45,975 nt of DNA, taken from contig JAIXOI010000032.1 of assembly GCA_027486795.1 (NCBI GenBank), positions 1 through 45,975 of the forward strand. The letters run 5' to 3'. The stretch's first letter is position 1; every line of letters starts with the position of its first letter. Origin of the DNA: Sphingobacteriales bacterium (GTDB lineage: Bacteria; Bacteroidota; Bacteroidia; Chitinophagales; CAIOSU01). Below the pieces are notes generated by a model that did not search any database, had not been told where the DNA came from, and worked only from the letters and a program-made list of their open reading frames with translations. The translations under genes and the position numbers were made by a program. Positions 15,628 to 25,400 of this stretch are shown here, in pieces.

Positions 15628-16353
15628 ATGACATTTAGTGAGTTTTCAGTTATCGCGGATATAAACAGTAAGACGGAAATAGGTAAGGTTAAACTTATTG
15701 CGTTTTATTTGTTATCCATCCAAGGACAAAAGGAATTTACCGTTAGTGATATTAACTCTATTTTAGGGGAGCATCATTTACCACAGCCCAATATTTCAAG
15801 ATTAAAAGAAAATATTAGAAAGTCGAGTTATTTTCTAAAGGGAAAGAATCCAAGTTATTTTAAACTTCACAATAAGTATATCCAGGAACTCAATGTTGAG
15901 TTTCCAGATATTGATAAGAGTGAGGTAATCATTTTTGGAGATTCAATATTACCCAAAATACTTTTTGCTCCTGTTAAAAGACGATATATAGTAAAGTTGT
16001 GTGAGCAAATAAATGCCTCTTATGAGTATAACATTTTTGACGGATGCGCAGTATTGATGAGGAGATTGATAGAACTATTGTTGATACACTGTTTTGAAAA
16101 AGAGCAACGAATTAATGAAATTAAAGATGGTGATGGTTTTAAGAGTTTGACAGCTATAATAAATTTGACAAAGACAACACAGTATTTTAGTCTTTCAAAA
16201 ATAACCTTAGAATGTTTACACGATTTTAGAGAACTAGGTAATTTTTCAGCACATCAAATTCATTATAGTTGCACTAGGTCAGAAATTGATACGGAAAAGA
16301 AAAAATTTAGAATTGCCGTTGAGAATTTGCTATATTCTTCAGGACTACTTTAA
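15628..16353 (+). CDS. predicted winged-helix-like plus HEPN/DUF4145-like protein
   Basis: From the ATG at 15628 the protein is 241 aa. Residues 18-88 (KLIAFYLLSIQGQKEFTVSD) closely resemble the second repeated domain of the preceding protein. Residues 125-241 are all-helical and end in FRELGNFSAHQ (Arg201 to His209), the pattern seen in DUF4145-type HEPN domains (typically R-x-LGN-x-AAH). HEPN proteins are often RNases or nucleotide-processing partners in toxin and defence systems, but the R-x7-H spacing is longer than the usual R-x4-6-H nuclease motif, so activity is uncertain. The gene is AT-rich and forms a two-gene unit with its neighbour. It ends 73 bp before the convergent NifU gene. 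Confidence 0.68.
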   Translation: MTFSEFSVIADINSKTEIGKVKLIAFYLLSIQGQKEFTVSDINSILGEHHLPQPNISRLKENIRKSSYFLKGKNPSYFKLHNKYIQELNVEFPDIDKSEVIIFGDSILPKILFAPVKRRYIVKLCEQINASYEYNIFDGCAVLMRRLIELLLIHCFEKEQRINEIKDGDGFKSLTAIINLTKTTQYFSLSKITLECLHDFRELGNFSAHQIHYSCTRSEIDTEKKKFRIAVENLLYSSGLL

Positions 16354-16426
16354 TACTGGCAAAATATCATTGTCTTGAAGCAGCCACAAAGTCTTGATAA
16401 TTAATCTTGGAACTACGTATTTGCCA

Positions 16427-16687
16427 CTACTTCGCCGCAATCGATTTTACTGCTACTATCTCGGGTACGGCATTTTTCATGGCTTCTTCAATGCCGGCCT
16501 TCATGGTCATGAAGCTTTGTGGGCAGGTTTCGCAAGCACCTACCAAGCGCACCCAAAGGGTTTGCTGGTCGTCAATTTCCACTACTTCTACATCTCCGCC
16601 GTCTTTTCGCAAATAAGGGCGCATGGTATCCAACGACGCTTCCACACGCGCTATCAGTTCTTCCATTTGTGTGTCGGTAGTGCTCAT
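16427..16687 (-). CDS. NifU C-terminal-domain protein (Fe-S scaffold)
   Basis: An 86-aa protein that is a single NifU C-terminal domain. LRKDGGDVEVVEID and GACETCPQSFMTMKAGIEE are the signature, with Cys52 and Cys55 forming the CxxC that holds a transient [4Fe-4S] cluster. The ATG overlaps the stop of the Mrp gene (TCAT on the plus strand), so the two are translationally coupled. Together they look like an Fe-S carrier pair, with the ATPase made first. Confidence 0.93.
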   Translation of the reverse strand: MSTTDTQMEELIARVEASLDTMRPYLRKDGGDVEVVEIDDQQTLWVRLVGACETCPQSFMTMKAGIEEAMKNAVPEIVAVKSIAAK

Positions 16688-17781
16688 GCGGTTGGGGCTT
16701 CTGCCGTTTGGTTTACTTTACTGTTTATTATGGCTACTTGCCTTTCCATGGTGGTGGCAAAGTTCATAAACGCTTCGGTAGTTGCGGCATCGTTTTGCAA
16801 TACGGCCGGGTTGCCTTGGTCGCCCCCTTCGCGTATGCTCTGCACCAGTGGTATTTGCCCCAACAAAGGCACTTCAAACTCATCGGCCAGCGCAGCACCG
16901 CCCCCTTTACCAAACAGGTAGTATTTGCTATCGGGTAATTCGGCAGGCGTAAACCACGACATATTCTCTACCACCCCAATAATCGGGATGTTCATGCCTT
17001 CCATCTTAAACATGCTAATGCCTTTGCGGGCATCGGCCAGGGCTACTTTTTGTGGGGTGGTAACCACCACAGCGCCTGTTATGGGTATTTGTTGTGCCAA
17101 GGTAAGGTGCACATCGCCGGTGCCCGGTGGTAGGTCAAGTATAAGGTAATCCAAATCGCCCCAAATGCACTCGGTAAAAAACTGCCGCAATGCCGATGAT
17201 ACCATCGGGCCGCGCCATACTACGGCTTGGCGCTCATCAATCAACAGTCCTATTGAGAGCACTTTTAGGCCATAAGCCTCTAGTGGCACTATGTAGTGTT
17301 TGCCATCAATTTGCTGCACGGTGGGGCGCTTGCCTTTTATTCCCAGCATTAGGGGTATTGATGGGCCATGTATATCGGCATCAACAATACCTACTGTAGA
17401 GCCATTTTTAAGCAAAGCCAGTGCCAGGTTTACCGCTACGGTCGATTTGCCTACGCCACCCTTGCCCGATGAAACGGCAATGATGTTTTTTACGCCTGGC
17501 AATACGTCTTTTTTATCTACACGCCGGGAAGTTACCTTCGAGTCGAAGGTAAGGTCAACCTCAACATCTGCCGATACGTATTGGGCAATAGCCTGGCGGC
17601 AATCTTGCTCAATGGCATCTTTCAAGGGGCAGGCAGGGGTAGTAAGTACTACCGTAAAGCTAACTTTGTTGCCCTCAATGGCAACGTTCTCAATCATGTT
17701 CAACGTTACCAAGTCCTTCTTTAGGTCGGGGTCGTTTACATGGCTCAGGGCCTCAATAACTTGTTCTTTGGTAATCAACAT
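16684..17781 (-). CDS. mrp: Mrp/ApbC-family P-loop ATPase, Fe-S cluster carrier
   Basis: The 365-aa protein has an N-terminal DUF59/MIP18 domain (about 1-80, with NDPDLKKDLVTLNMI and TTPACPLKD) and a ParA/MinD-like ATPase domain with deviant Walker A SGKGGVGKS at 105-113. DLPPGTGDVHLTLAQ is the switch region and VENMSWFTP lies near residue 274. In the enterobacterial ApbC layout VENMS is followed by CPxC, which binds the bridging cluster; here that position reads TPAELPDSKYYLFG with no cysteines. The coupled NifU-domain protein has a CxxC and may supply the cluster site. A TATCTTTG box lies 21 bp before the start. Confidence 0.93.
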   Translation of the reverse strand: MLITKEQVIEALSHVNDPDLKKDLVTLNMIENVAIEGNKVSFTVVLTTPACPLKDAIEQDCRQAIAQYVSADVEVDLTFDSKVTSRRVDKKDVLPGVKNIIAVSSGKGGVGKSTVAVNLALALLKNGSTVGIVDADIHGPSIPLMLGIKGKRPTVQQIDGKHYIVPLEAYGLKVLSIGLLIDERQAVVWRGPMVSSALRQFFTECIWGDLDYLILDLPPGTGDVHLTLAQQIPITGAVVVTTPQKVALADARKGISMFKMEGMNIPIIGVVENMSWFTPAELPDSKYYLFGKGGGAALADEFEVPLLGQIPLVQSIREGGDQGNPAVLQNDAATTEAFMNFATTMERQVAIINSKVNQTAEAPTA

Positions 17782-17802
17782 CTACGGCATTTTCACTTTC
17801 AA

Positions 17803-17810
17803 CAAAGATA
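17803..17810 (-). promoter_or_regulatory. -7 box TATCTTTG for mrp-nifU
   Basis: On the minus strand TATCTTTG is an exact TAnnTTTG match ending 21 bp before the mrp ATG. It is identical to the box before rpsP. Confidence 0.5.
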
Positions 17811-17827
17811 AGGCAATTTGGATGAAT

Positions 17828-17896
17828 GGTTATTGGTTAATTGGTTATTGGAAATACTAATCAACTAATAAACCAATAACCGATTAACCAATAACT
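17828..17896. repeat. imperfect inverted repeat of the CCAATAACC family
   Basis: The 24-bp arm at 17828-17851 (GGTTATTGGTTAATTGG at its start) pairs with 17873-17896 with two mismatches, and a further copy of the word follows to 17911. Similar TTAACCAATAACCAAT words occur at 8054-8071, just after the smc stop. It lies between mrp and the end of the propeller-like gene and could act as a terminator, though it has no GC clamp. Confidence 0.5.
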
Positions 17897-17913
17897 GATT
17901 AACCAATAACCAA

Positions 17914-19023
17914 CTACCGATTAATGGCATTCGTGATTTTGCCGTCGCAATAAATCTTAAAGAAGTTTTTGATTTTGTAGTAGTTCACGGCATCGTTTTG
18001 CACCTCGTACCAAGTAGTTACCTCATCCGATACTTTTACTTTTTTGCCGTTGATGTAGCCAAATAAGTAGTTGTCAAGGTTAGGGTACACTAGCAGGTTG
18101 TTGCTTATTTGGTAGCTGGCGGGCACAAAACCTTCCAGTCGCTCGTATTTTCCCTCGTAAAATACATTAAAGTAATTGTTGTTATCCACCCAAACCACAA
18201 AGTTTTGCTGCACATCGTACCATTTGGGTTCAATGCTCATAATATCAAAACTCTCGCCTTTGTAAAATATTTTAAACTGCTTTCGGTTATCGATGTAAGC
18301 TACCAGGTTTTGGCCTGCTTTGTAACTACCCGGTTGAAAGTTGAGTACATTGTAAATGTCGCCTGCCCAAAATACCTTGAAATTGCCTATATAATCAACA
18401 TAAGCGGCAATGTTGCGTTCTACTTGTACCGATTGGGGTGGGTTTCCATATTCGAGAGTTATGAGGTCTCCTTGCCAAAAAGTACGCAGCTCGTTATTTC
18501 GGTCGAGGTACACCATCATGTTGTCCTCCACCTTTACCATATAGGGTTCTCGCTGGTCTATTTCATATACCCTACCGTCTTTAAAGAGCTGAAATTGACC
18601 CATATAATCTTGGAAAGCCACCAAGCTATCGCCCACTCCATACACTTGGCCAGCACCTTTGTTTATCAAGTCCATTTTCTCGCCGTATAGCACATAGTAT
18701 TGGCTACCTGGGTTTTCTACAAACATGATATAGTCGGTGCAGTAGTAATTTACCGGAGGAAACGTTTGCAAGGTTTGGGTTAAGCCATTGTGGTATATCT
18801 TAAAATCATTGTTGAAACTAAGGTATGCTAAGTGGTTTCGGCCCGCCTTGTAATTGTATATCAGGTTGTGCTCTTGCTGTATAATGTTGCCATCATCTAC
18901 TATAAAAAAGAAATTGCGCTGGTCTTGAAAAGCACTCAAACATTGCGCACTGGTGTATTTGCCTGTTGCAACTATTGTGACTAGCAAGAGCAGGGTGGTG
19001 ATGTATTTCATAGCGTTGTCCAT
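17914..19023 (-). CDS. secreted protein of ~35-residue propeller-like repeats, function unknown
   Basis: From the ATG at 19023 the product is 369 aa, with a signal peptide (KYITTLLLLVTIVATGKYTSA). The mature part is at least eight or nine repeats of about 35 residues with the pattern N-L-V-A-Y-[IV]-D, then FK[IV]F(Y/W)xG[ED], as in QNLVAYIDNRKQFKIFYKGE. Each repeat is two or three beta strands rich in aromatic residues, which suggests a beta-propeller or beta-solenoid. No T9SS C-terminal domain or lipobox is evident, so it is probably periplasmic. ATG codons at 19044 and 19011 are other possible starts. It lies downstream of the OmpA gene but beyond a strong terminator. Confidence 0.75.
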   Translation of the reverse strand: MDNAMKYITTLLLLVTIVATGKYTSAQCLSAFQDQRNFFFIVDDGNIIQQEHNLIYNYKAGRNHLAYLSFNNDFKIYHNGLTQTLQTFPPVNYYCTDYIMFVENPGSQYYVLYGEKMDLINKGAGQVYGVGDSLVAFQDYMGQFQLFKDGRVYEIDQREPYMVKVEDNMMVYLDRNNELRTFWQGDLITLEYGNPPQSVQVERNIAAYVDYIGNFKVFWAGDIYNVLNFQPGSYKAGQNLVAYIDNRKQFKIFYKGESFDIMSIEPKWYDVQQNFVVWVDNNNYFNVFYEGKYERLEGFVPASYQISNNLLVYPNLDNYLFGYINGKKVKVSDEVTTWYEVQNDAVNYYKIKNFFKIYCDGKITNAINR

Positions 19024-19076
19024 ATCAGTACCTTCACAATCCAAAACTGTACCACAGTTTCGGTAGGGTGTAAAAT

Positions 19077-19108
19077 AAGAAAGAAGGTTGAAACCAACCT
19101 TCTTTCTT
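19077..19108 (-). terminator. strong hairpin terminator after the OmpA-family gene
   Basis: AAGAAAGAAGGTTG (19077-19090) and CAACCTTCTTTCTT (19095-19108) form a perfect 14-bp stem with a 4-nt loop, 25 bp after the OmpA gene's stop on the minus strand. The transcript then continues into ATTTTA, so the T-tract is short. Confidence 0.65.
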
Positions 19109-19133
19109 TAATTCAATGCTTTGTATTACCGAA

Positions 19134-21308
19134 TTATTTTTGCTCAGTGTTGTCAATGTACTTCACGTAAGGGCCATTATCGGTGTATTCAATCTCAACT
19201 TGTTTCAAGTTGTCGTTGGTATTTACTTTGAATTCAGCACGACGGTTTTTAGCACGACCTTTAGGGTTATCGGCACCAGTTTCGGTTTTGTTAGGTGCTT
19301 GTGGGTACTGGCGACCCATGGCCATTAAGCTGATACGGGCTATGTCGATGCCTTTAGATGCTAGGTAGTCGGCGCAAGTTTGTGCACGACGTTTCGCTAG
19401 TACCATGTTGTAGGCATCAGAACCAATGCTATCGGTGTGACCATAGATTTCGATGGTCCATGTAGGATTGTCAACCATAAGTTTCTGGATAGAATCCAAT
19501 GCAACTTTGTACTGCTTGGTCAAGTTGTACTTGTCGAAATCGTAGTAAACGCGTTTTAGCTTGATTTTTTGACGAGCAATTTCATCAATCAGGATAACCA
19601 AATCTAGAGTGTCCTTGCCACCGTATAGTTCGGCTAGTGCATTGGCATCCAAAATGGTGTCGTTGCCCCAGTAGCCGGTTTTAGTAGCGTTTAAAGTGTA
19701 AACTTCATCAGGTTGCAAAGCAAACAATACAGCCTCACCTTCGGTAGTGGTAAAGTTACCTACAGGGGTGTTGTTGCCATCCTTACCTTTTACAACGCTT
19801 ACGTCAGCACCTGCAAGTGGTGTTTCAGGAGTTCTCCTTTCAGCAACCAAAATACGGATGTTAACTTCTTTCACAATACGGAAACCATAGATATCGTCGC
19901 AGCAGGTAGCGCTTTTCAATCCGTATCCACCGGGGCGGTTAGATACCAAAAAGCCGTTTCTGCCGTCAGATGATAGGTTGAAATACAAGTCATCAACGCT
20001 TGAGTTGATAGGGGCCAATAAGTTAGTTACAGTATCCCAATCTGTGCCATTATGTGTAACGCTGTAAATATCGTATCCGCCAATGTTAACATAGCCTTCA
20101 GAGCTAAAGTACAAGGTGTGGGTGTTGTTGTCGTAGAAAGGAGTCGCCTCGTTAAATGCCGTGTTGATTTTGTTACCAAGATTTTTCACCGGGCCAGTTT
20201 TTGCAGGACCAGTAATTTCGGCATAGTACAAATCGCTGTAAGTTGGCGCATCTAATTTGTCTTTATTCGATTTTTTGTCTTGCTCTCCACCTTCAACGCG
20301 AGTTGAGGTAAAGAATAGATACTCTTTGCCGTCTTTCATAACACCAACACTAGGGTGGGTATTGGTAGAACCTTCTGCATTCACATCAAGTTTTACAGGT
20401 TCTTTCCAGCTATCGCCGTTTTTCTCACTTACGTAAATAGTACACTCCATTTTCAACGCTTCGCCTACTACACATTGTGTAAAGTAAAAACGTTTTCCGT
20501 CTTTAGAGAAAGCACCGTTTCCAACGTGGTATTGGTCGCTGTTGATAGGGCCAGGAAAAAGTTTAGAATCCAACCAAGTATCACCATCACGTTTGGTGGT
20601 AAATACTTTTGAATAGGGCAATTGCACACTGTCGGGTTGCTCTTCACCTTCCAATGGCAAGAAAATTGCCTTTTCAGAGCGCAACGAAGAATATACCAAC
20701 TCATCTTTAGTAATAGCAATTGGGGCGAAGTCGCTAAACGGGTTGTTTACTTTCTCATCAAGCAAATCTACTATAACACGCTCTGGGTCGCTGGTGGTTT
20801 TAATACCTAGGTCGCAACCTTCTACTTGGCGTTTCACTATTTTTTGAAACTCAGCTTTGTCGCCATCAGCGTCGTTGTATTCCGCGATAAAACCATCAAA
20901 ATTGGTTTTAGCATCAGCATACTTTCCATTATACTTTTGCATCAAGGCCATCATGTACTTAGCCTTTGCATATTTTACCGGGTCAAGGTCGTAAAACTTT
21001 TGGTAGTAAGTTTCAGCTTTGCCGTAATCACGTACCAAGTAGTTCAGTTTTGCCAAGCGAGAAGCCAAACAAGCATTGTCTGGTTTTACTGCATAAGCTT
21101 CCTCGTAGTACATCAATGCATTGATGTAGCTTCCTTGGGCGTAAAGATTGTTGGCAATCTTTACTTTTTTCTTGTAACCGAGGTTTTTGAGCTTGTCAGA
21201 ACGGTAATCATCCATGTAGCTATTGCTACTGGTATCCTGTGCCTGCGCTATCGAAAATAGGGGTAGCATAAGTAGCGCTGCGATAGCCAAAATAACAGTA
21301 TTCTTCAT
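19134..21308 (-). CDS. OmpA-family protein with TPR and WD40-like (PD40) repeats
   Basis: The 724-aa protein has a signal peptide (ending FSIAQAQ), TPR-like helices at about residues 35-165 (NNLYAQGSYINALMYYEEAY), and PD40-type beta-propeller motifs at about 200-480, such as GKRFYFTQC and HTLYFSSEGY. A carboxypeptidase-like strand region follows at about 480-580, then a C-terminal OmpA domain at about 600-715. The OmpA part has YDFDKYNLT and IYGHTDSIGSDAYNMVLAKRR, the peptidoglycan-binding motif. Such proteins accompany PorP/SprF proteins next to T9SS cargo genes and probably anchor the complex to peptidoglycan. It follows the PorP/SprF gene by 36 bp and ends at a strong hairpin. Confidence 0.9.
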   Translation of the reverse strand: MKNTVILAIAALLMLPLFSIAQAQDTSSNSYMDDYRSDKLKNLGYKKKVKIANNLYAQGSYINALMYYEEAYAVKPDNACLASRLAKLNYLVRDYGKAETYYQKFYDLDPVKYAKAKYMMALMQKYNGKYADAKTNFDGFIAEYNDADGDKAEFQKIVKRQVEGCDLGIKTTSDPERVIVDLLDEKVNNPFSDFAPIAITKDELVYSSLRSEKAIFLPLEGEEQPDSVQLPYSKVFTTKRDGDTWLDSKLFPGPINSDQYHVGNGAFSKDGKRFYFTQCVVGEALKMECTIYVSEKNGDSWKEPVKLDVNAEGSTNTHPSVGVMKDGKEYLFFTSTRVEGGEQDKKSNKDKLDAPTYSDLYYAEITGPAKTGPVKNLGNKINTAFNEATPFYDNNTHTLYFSSEGYVNIGGYDIYSVTHNGTDWDTVTNLLAPINSSVDDLYFNLSSDGRNGFLVSNRPGGYGLKSATCCDDIYGFRIVKEVNIRILVAERRTPETPLAGADVSVVKGKDGNNTPVGNFTTTEGEAVLFALQPDEVYTLNATKTGYWGNDTILDANALAELYGGKDTLDLVILIDEIARQKIKLKRVYYDFDKYNLTKQYKVALDSIQKLMVDNPTWTIEIYGHTDSIGSDAYNMVLAKRRAQTCADYLASKGIDIARISLMAMGRQYPQAPNKTETGADNPKGRAKNRRAEFKVNTNDNLKQVEIEYTDNGPYVKYIDNTEQK

Positions 21309-21344
21309 TTAAGTGGTTTTCGGATTATGAGGTAATTGTGTTAG

Positions 21345-22394
21345 TTAGAATCTTGGACAGAACAAAAATACATTTTTATCACCTATACTTGAAAAGCGAC
21401 CGACATAAATTAATGAAATTTCGAAGGAACCTCTCGTATTCGGGTTTTTTAAGGTTGATGTAGTAACGTCATAGCTTAGTCCCACGCGGATTCGGTACAT
21501 TTCCATACCTAGCATGGCAATAAACGCATCTTTGTTGCGATACCAGGCGCCAGCGTACAATGTGGTGCGTTTATCGGGGGTGTTTTTAAGATGGAACCCG
21601 ATATTGGTTCCAAAGTTAAGCTCTTGGTTTTTGGCTTGGTTCATATAAATCAAACCTGGGTATAAGGTAAATTTATTTGAAATGTCCCACTCTAAACCCG
21701 TGTGCACCACATACCTGCGTGGTAAAACGCTGGTATTGCCTGTGCCAAACTGCTCTTTGGGCTCAAACAAGTGGAACATACTGAAACCTGCATAGTAGGT
21801 CAGTTTTTTGGTAAGGGCACCATTATAAAACAACCCCGCATTAAAATCAGGAATTATTTTCGACTGGTCGTTTAGTGATGCATCAACACTACTTGAACCG
21901 TTTTGGTATACCGCATCTGTAAACTGATCAGAGAAACGGAACATACCGCCTTTGTTTTGTTGTATGCCGCCTTGAAAGCCTAATGACAACTGGTGTTTGC
22001 CGTTGCTGCCCAAACTCTTAATGTAGGATACCGATAACATGCCACGAGTAAGTTTGTATAGTCTACCGTTGCTGTAATCGTTTACAAACGCAACACCTAC
22101 ACCTACGGCGTCTTTCTTCTTTTTGCCTACAAAAAACGGCATATCGAAGGAGGCTGAAGGGGTACCAAAAGTTGGCCCGCTGCCATTGGGTATGCCACCC
22201 CACTGGCTGCGGAAAATTCCGGCCACCCGATAGTTACCGTTTACCTTGCCTGTTAGTGCAGGGTTAAGGGTAAGTGGCGAAGCATAAAATTGAGAAAAGT
22301 GTATGTCTTGAGCTGATGCTATGGTTGGCAATAACACAATGGCAAACACGATCAATATTGCACTGATTACTTTCATACGAGTCAAGCAATTCAT
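21345..22394 (-). CDS. PorP/SprF-family outer-membrane protein
   Basis: This 349-aa protein has a signal peptide followed by AQDIHFSQFYASPLTLNPALTG, the N-terminal hallmark of the PorP/SprF family. Alternating strands (YYAGFSMFHLFEP, LYPGLIYMNQ, AFIAMLGMEMYRIRVGLSYD) indicate an outer-membrane beta-barrel. SprF is needed to secrete the gliding adhesin SprB, and relatives sit next to T9SS type B cargo. It lies 28 bp after the 1886-aa cargo gene and 36 bp before the OmpA gene, so all three are likely one transcript. A start at the second ATG (MKVISAILIV) would give a more typical signal peptide. Confidence 0.93.
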   Translation of the reverse strand: MNCLTRMKVISAILIVFAIVLLPTIASAQDIHFSQFYASPLTLNPALTGKVNGNYRVAGIFRSQWGGIPNGSGPTFGTPSASFDMPFFVGKKKKDAVGVGVAFVNDYSNGRLYKLTRGMLSVSYIKSLGSNGKHQLSLGFQGGIQQNKGGMFRFSDQFTDAVYQNGSSSVDASLNDQSKIIPDFNAGLFYNGALTKKLTYYAGFSMFHLFEPKEQFGTGNTSVLPRRYVVHTGLEWDISNKFTLYPGLIYMNQAKNQELNFGTNIGFHLKNTPDKRTTLYAGAWYRNKDAFIAMLGMEMYRIRVGLSYDVTTSTLKNPNTRGSFEISLIYVGRFSSIGDKNVFLFCPRF

Positions 22395-22422
22395 CTGTTG
22401 TAGTTTCAGTTTACTGTATTGA

Positions 22423-25400
22423 TTATCTTAATAGGGTAAATGAGCCTTGAACTGTTTCGGTTGTAACACCATCAGCAGCGGTTATTTCAATTACCGCATA
22501 GTACACGTAGGTGCCCATTGGTTGGTTTACGCCATCCAATTGGCCATTCCAAGGAGTTAGTTCGTCAAATACCAACTCGCCCCAACGGTTGTAAATACGG
22601 AAGGTAGTAACTGCCGCATTTCCGTATGTAAGCGGGAAATAGGTATCGTTAGCCCCGTCTCCATTGGGAGAGAATGCATCCGTAAACGCAAAACGTGCTC
22701 CGTCAAATACGGTTATGGTTACGGTATCGCTCGCGGTACAGCCGGTTGAGTCGTCGGTTACCAATACCAAGTAAGTAAGGGTTGAATCTGGGGTTGATAC
22801 CGGGTTGGCCAAAGTACTTCCATCAAGATATGTTGATGGGCTCCAGTTGTAGCTGTAATTGCCAGTTCCGCCTAGTACATCCACGCTAAGTGTGGCCGAT
22901 TCACCCGCATCTACTTGAGTAGGATCAACAAACGCCGAGGCTGTAAAACCACCGTCGCTAACTATTAAGCTATCCGTTGCTACGCAACCTTGTGCGTTGG
23001 TAACGGTTAGGTAGTAAACACCCGTTTCGGTAAAGGTGGTGTTTGCAGTGGTTGAACCATTGCTCCACTGATAGTCGGTATACGCGGTAGAGGTGCTATA
23101 GCTCAAGGTGTCGCCCGGGCAAAGTACCAAATCATCGAGCGTCAGGGTAGCAAATGCGAAGCTGTATATTACATATGAAGCGGTAGCCGAACAACCTAGT
23201 GTATTGGTTACTGTAACAGTGTATGTTCCTTCAGCAGCAACACTAATGGTTTGGGTTGTTTCGGTAGTAGACCATGCGTAGCTTGAATATCCTGCTCCGG
23301 CATCAAGTGTAGCACTTGCACCACCAGGGCAAATAGTATCGGCACTAGCAGTAATGCTTGGAGTTGGCGCAGGCACAATAGTTACATCTGACGAACCAGT
23401 TGCAGTGCAACCAAACGTATTGGTAACGGTTACAGTATACGTGCCGCTAGTATCAACGGTAATGGTACGCGTTGTATCGCCATTGTTCCAGTTGTATTCT
23501 GCAAATTGGCCTGCATCCAGCGTTACGGTCGAACCTTCGCACAAGGTAGTGTCGTTTAGCGTTACTATAGGATTAAAGAAGGTAACTTCAATACTATCTA
23601 TATCCCTGCAGCCAATCGCATCAGCTACCGTTACGCTATATACACCTGTTTGGGTTACCACCAAGCTATCAATAGTTGAGTTGGTGTTCCACAAGTAAGT
23701 AGCAAAACCTTGACCGGCACGAAGTATTTCAACTTGGCCTACACAGCTTTGTACATCTGGTCCCAAATCTACATCTGGGGCAGGGTTTACTACTACGTTT
23801 ATAGTGTCGCTAGCAAAGCAGTTCAATCCACCCGAAACGGTTACATAATAAGTACCTGTGCTATCTACTGAATATACTGGGCCTGTAGTGCCATCTTGCC
23901 AAATATAACTGTAGCCGGGTTGCAAGCTCACAGATAGAATAAGTGGTTCGTTTTCGCAAATAGCGGTGTCATTTCCTAGATTAACTATCGGAACGGTATT
24001 GACAAATACACTGATGCTATCGTTGCTTACACAACCGTTGGCATCAACTACCGTTACTTGGTAGCTGCCTGTGGTAAGCACCGTATATCCTGTATCTACT
24101 TGGGTTTGTATGTTCCAGGTATAGGTAGTGTAGTTGCTGCTAACGCTCAATACCACGCTGTCTCCAACACAAATGCTGGTATCATTGCCAAGGTTTACAT
24201 ATGGCTCGGCAGCTACGTTTACATCAATAGTATCTACTGCAGTACAACCGCTCGCATCGGTTATGGTAAGGGTGTAAGTACCCGCAGCAAAAATCCAAGT
24301 GGTGGCAGTAGTATCATTGTTGCTCCACAAATAGCCATCATAACCTCCAGCGGCCAAAAGTAGTGTTGAGTCGAACACGCACAAGCTGCCTGGATCAAGT
24401 ATTACATTGCCATCAAGGTTAAATACTGTAACTACTATGCTATCGGTTAAGGTACAGTTACCATCGCTTATAGATACAAAATACGTAGTAGTAGTATCTG
24501 GCGTAGCCACTGGATTGGCGCAAGTAGTGCAGCTAAGTGATTGTGTGCCAGTTGTCCAGTTGTAGGTATATCCATTGCTACCAAACACTCTTAACTGCGC
24601 CGAGCCACCATTACAGATAGTAGTATCAGGCGTAGTAGTATATGGCAAGGTGCCAACGGTTACGGTCACTGAGCCAGTTTTTACGCACCCGTTTGAGGTG
24701 GTTACCGTTGCGGTATATGTAGTAGTTACACTAGGGAAAGCAACAGGGTTGAGGCTGCTGGCATCGGTAAGGGTGTTTGCCGGGTTCCAGCTTACAGTAA
24801 ACGGTGGTGCCGCATCGCAAGTATATAGGCGTATGTTAGGCCTATTGTTGCTAGCACCCAAGGTGTTGGGCAAGCCAATAGCACCCGAGCATGCATCTTG
24901 GTTATCGATAGGATACCAAGTAGAAGCTACATAACCTGAATTGGTGCTGGTTATCAATGAGTTGGCGGTAATGTTGGTAGTTTGGGTAGGGTCAGTATCG
25001 TTATTAAAACAAACTTCAATCAACAGGTTGGTTGTTCCATCCCAGTCAAAATCGTTATCAAAATCATGGAAAGTCCATCCATTGGCTGGCAACGAAATGT
25101 TTTTAGGGTTAAACACTTGCACAAAGGTTCCACCTTCGGGTACCCCTTGGGTAAGGGCAGCAGTGCCAGTACATTTTATTTTGATACTAAAGTTGCGATA
25201 ATTTGGAGAACCAAGTCTGTTCAAAATATTAAAACCTAATCCTGTTAACCTACCTGGTGTAACACCCGCTGCCAATAAATCAGACGCGCGGTAAAGATAT
25301 TGTTGGCGAACACTTTCGTAGTTGTTGCCGTAAGGTGCAGGGTATCCGGTTGAGGTATTGCTCAAATTACCAGTGCCTACTACAGTGGTATCTTGGTTGC

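Noticed and set aside
19116-19328. 70-codon plus-strand frame opposite the OmpA C-terminus
   Set aside because: Antisense to a conserved domain, with no start context or family match.
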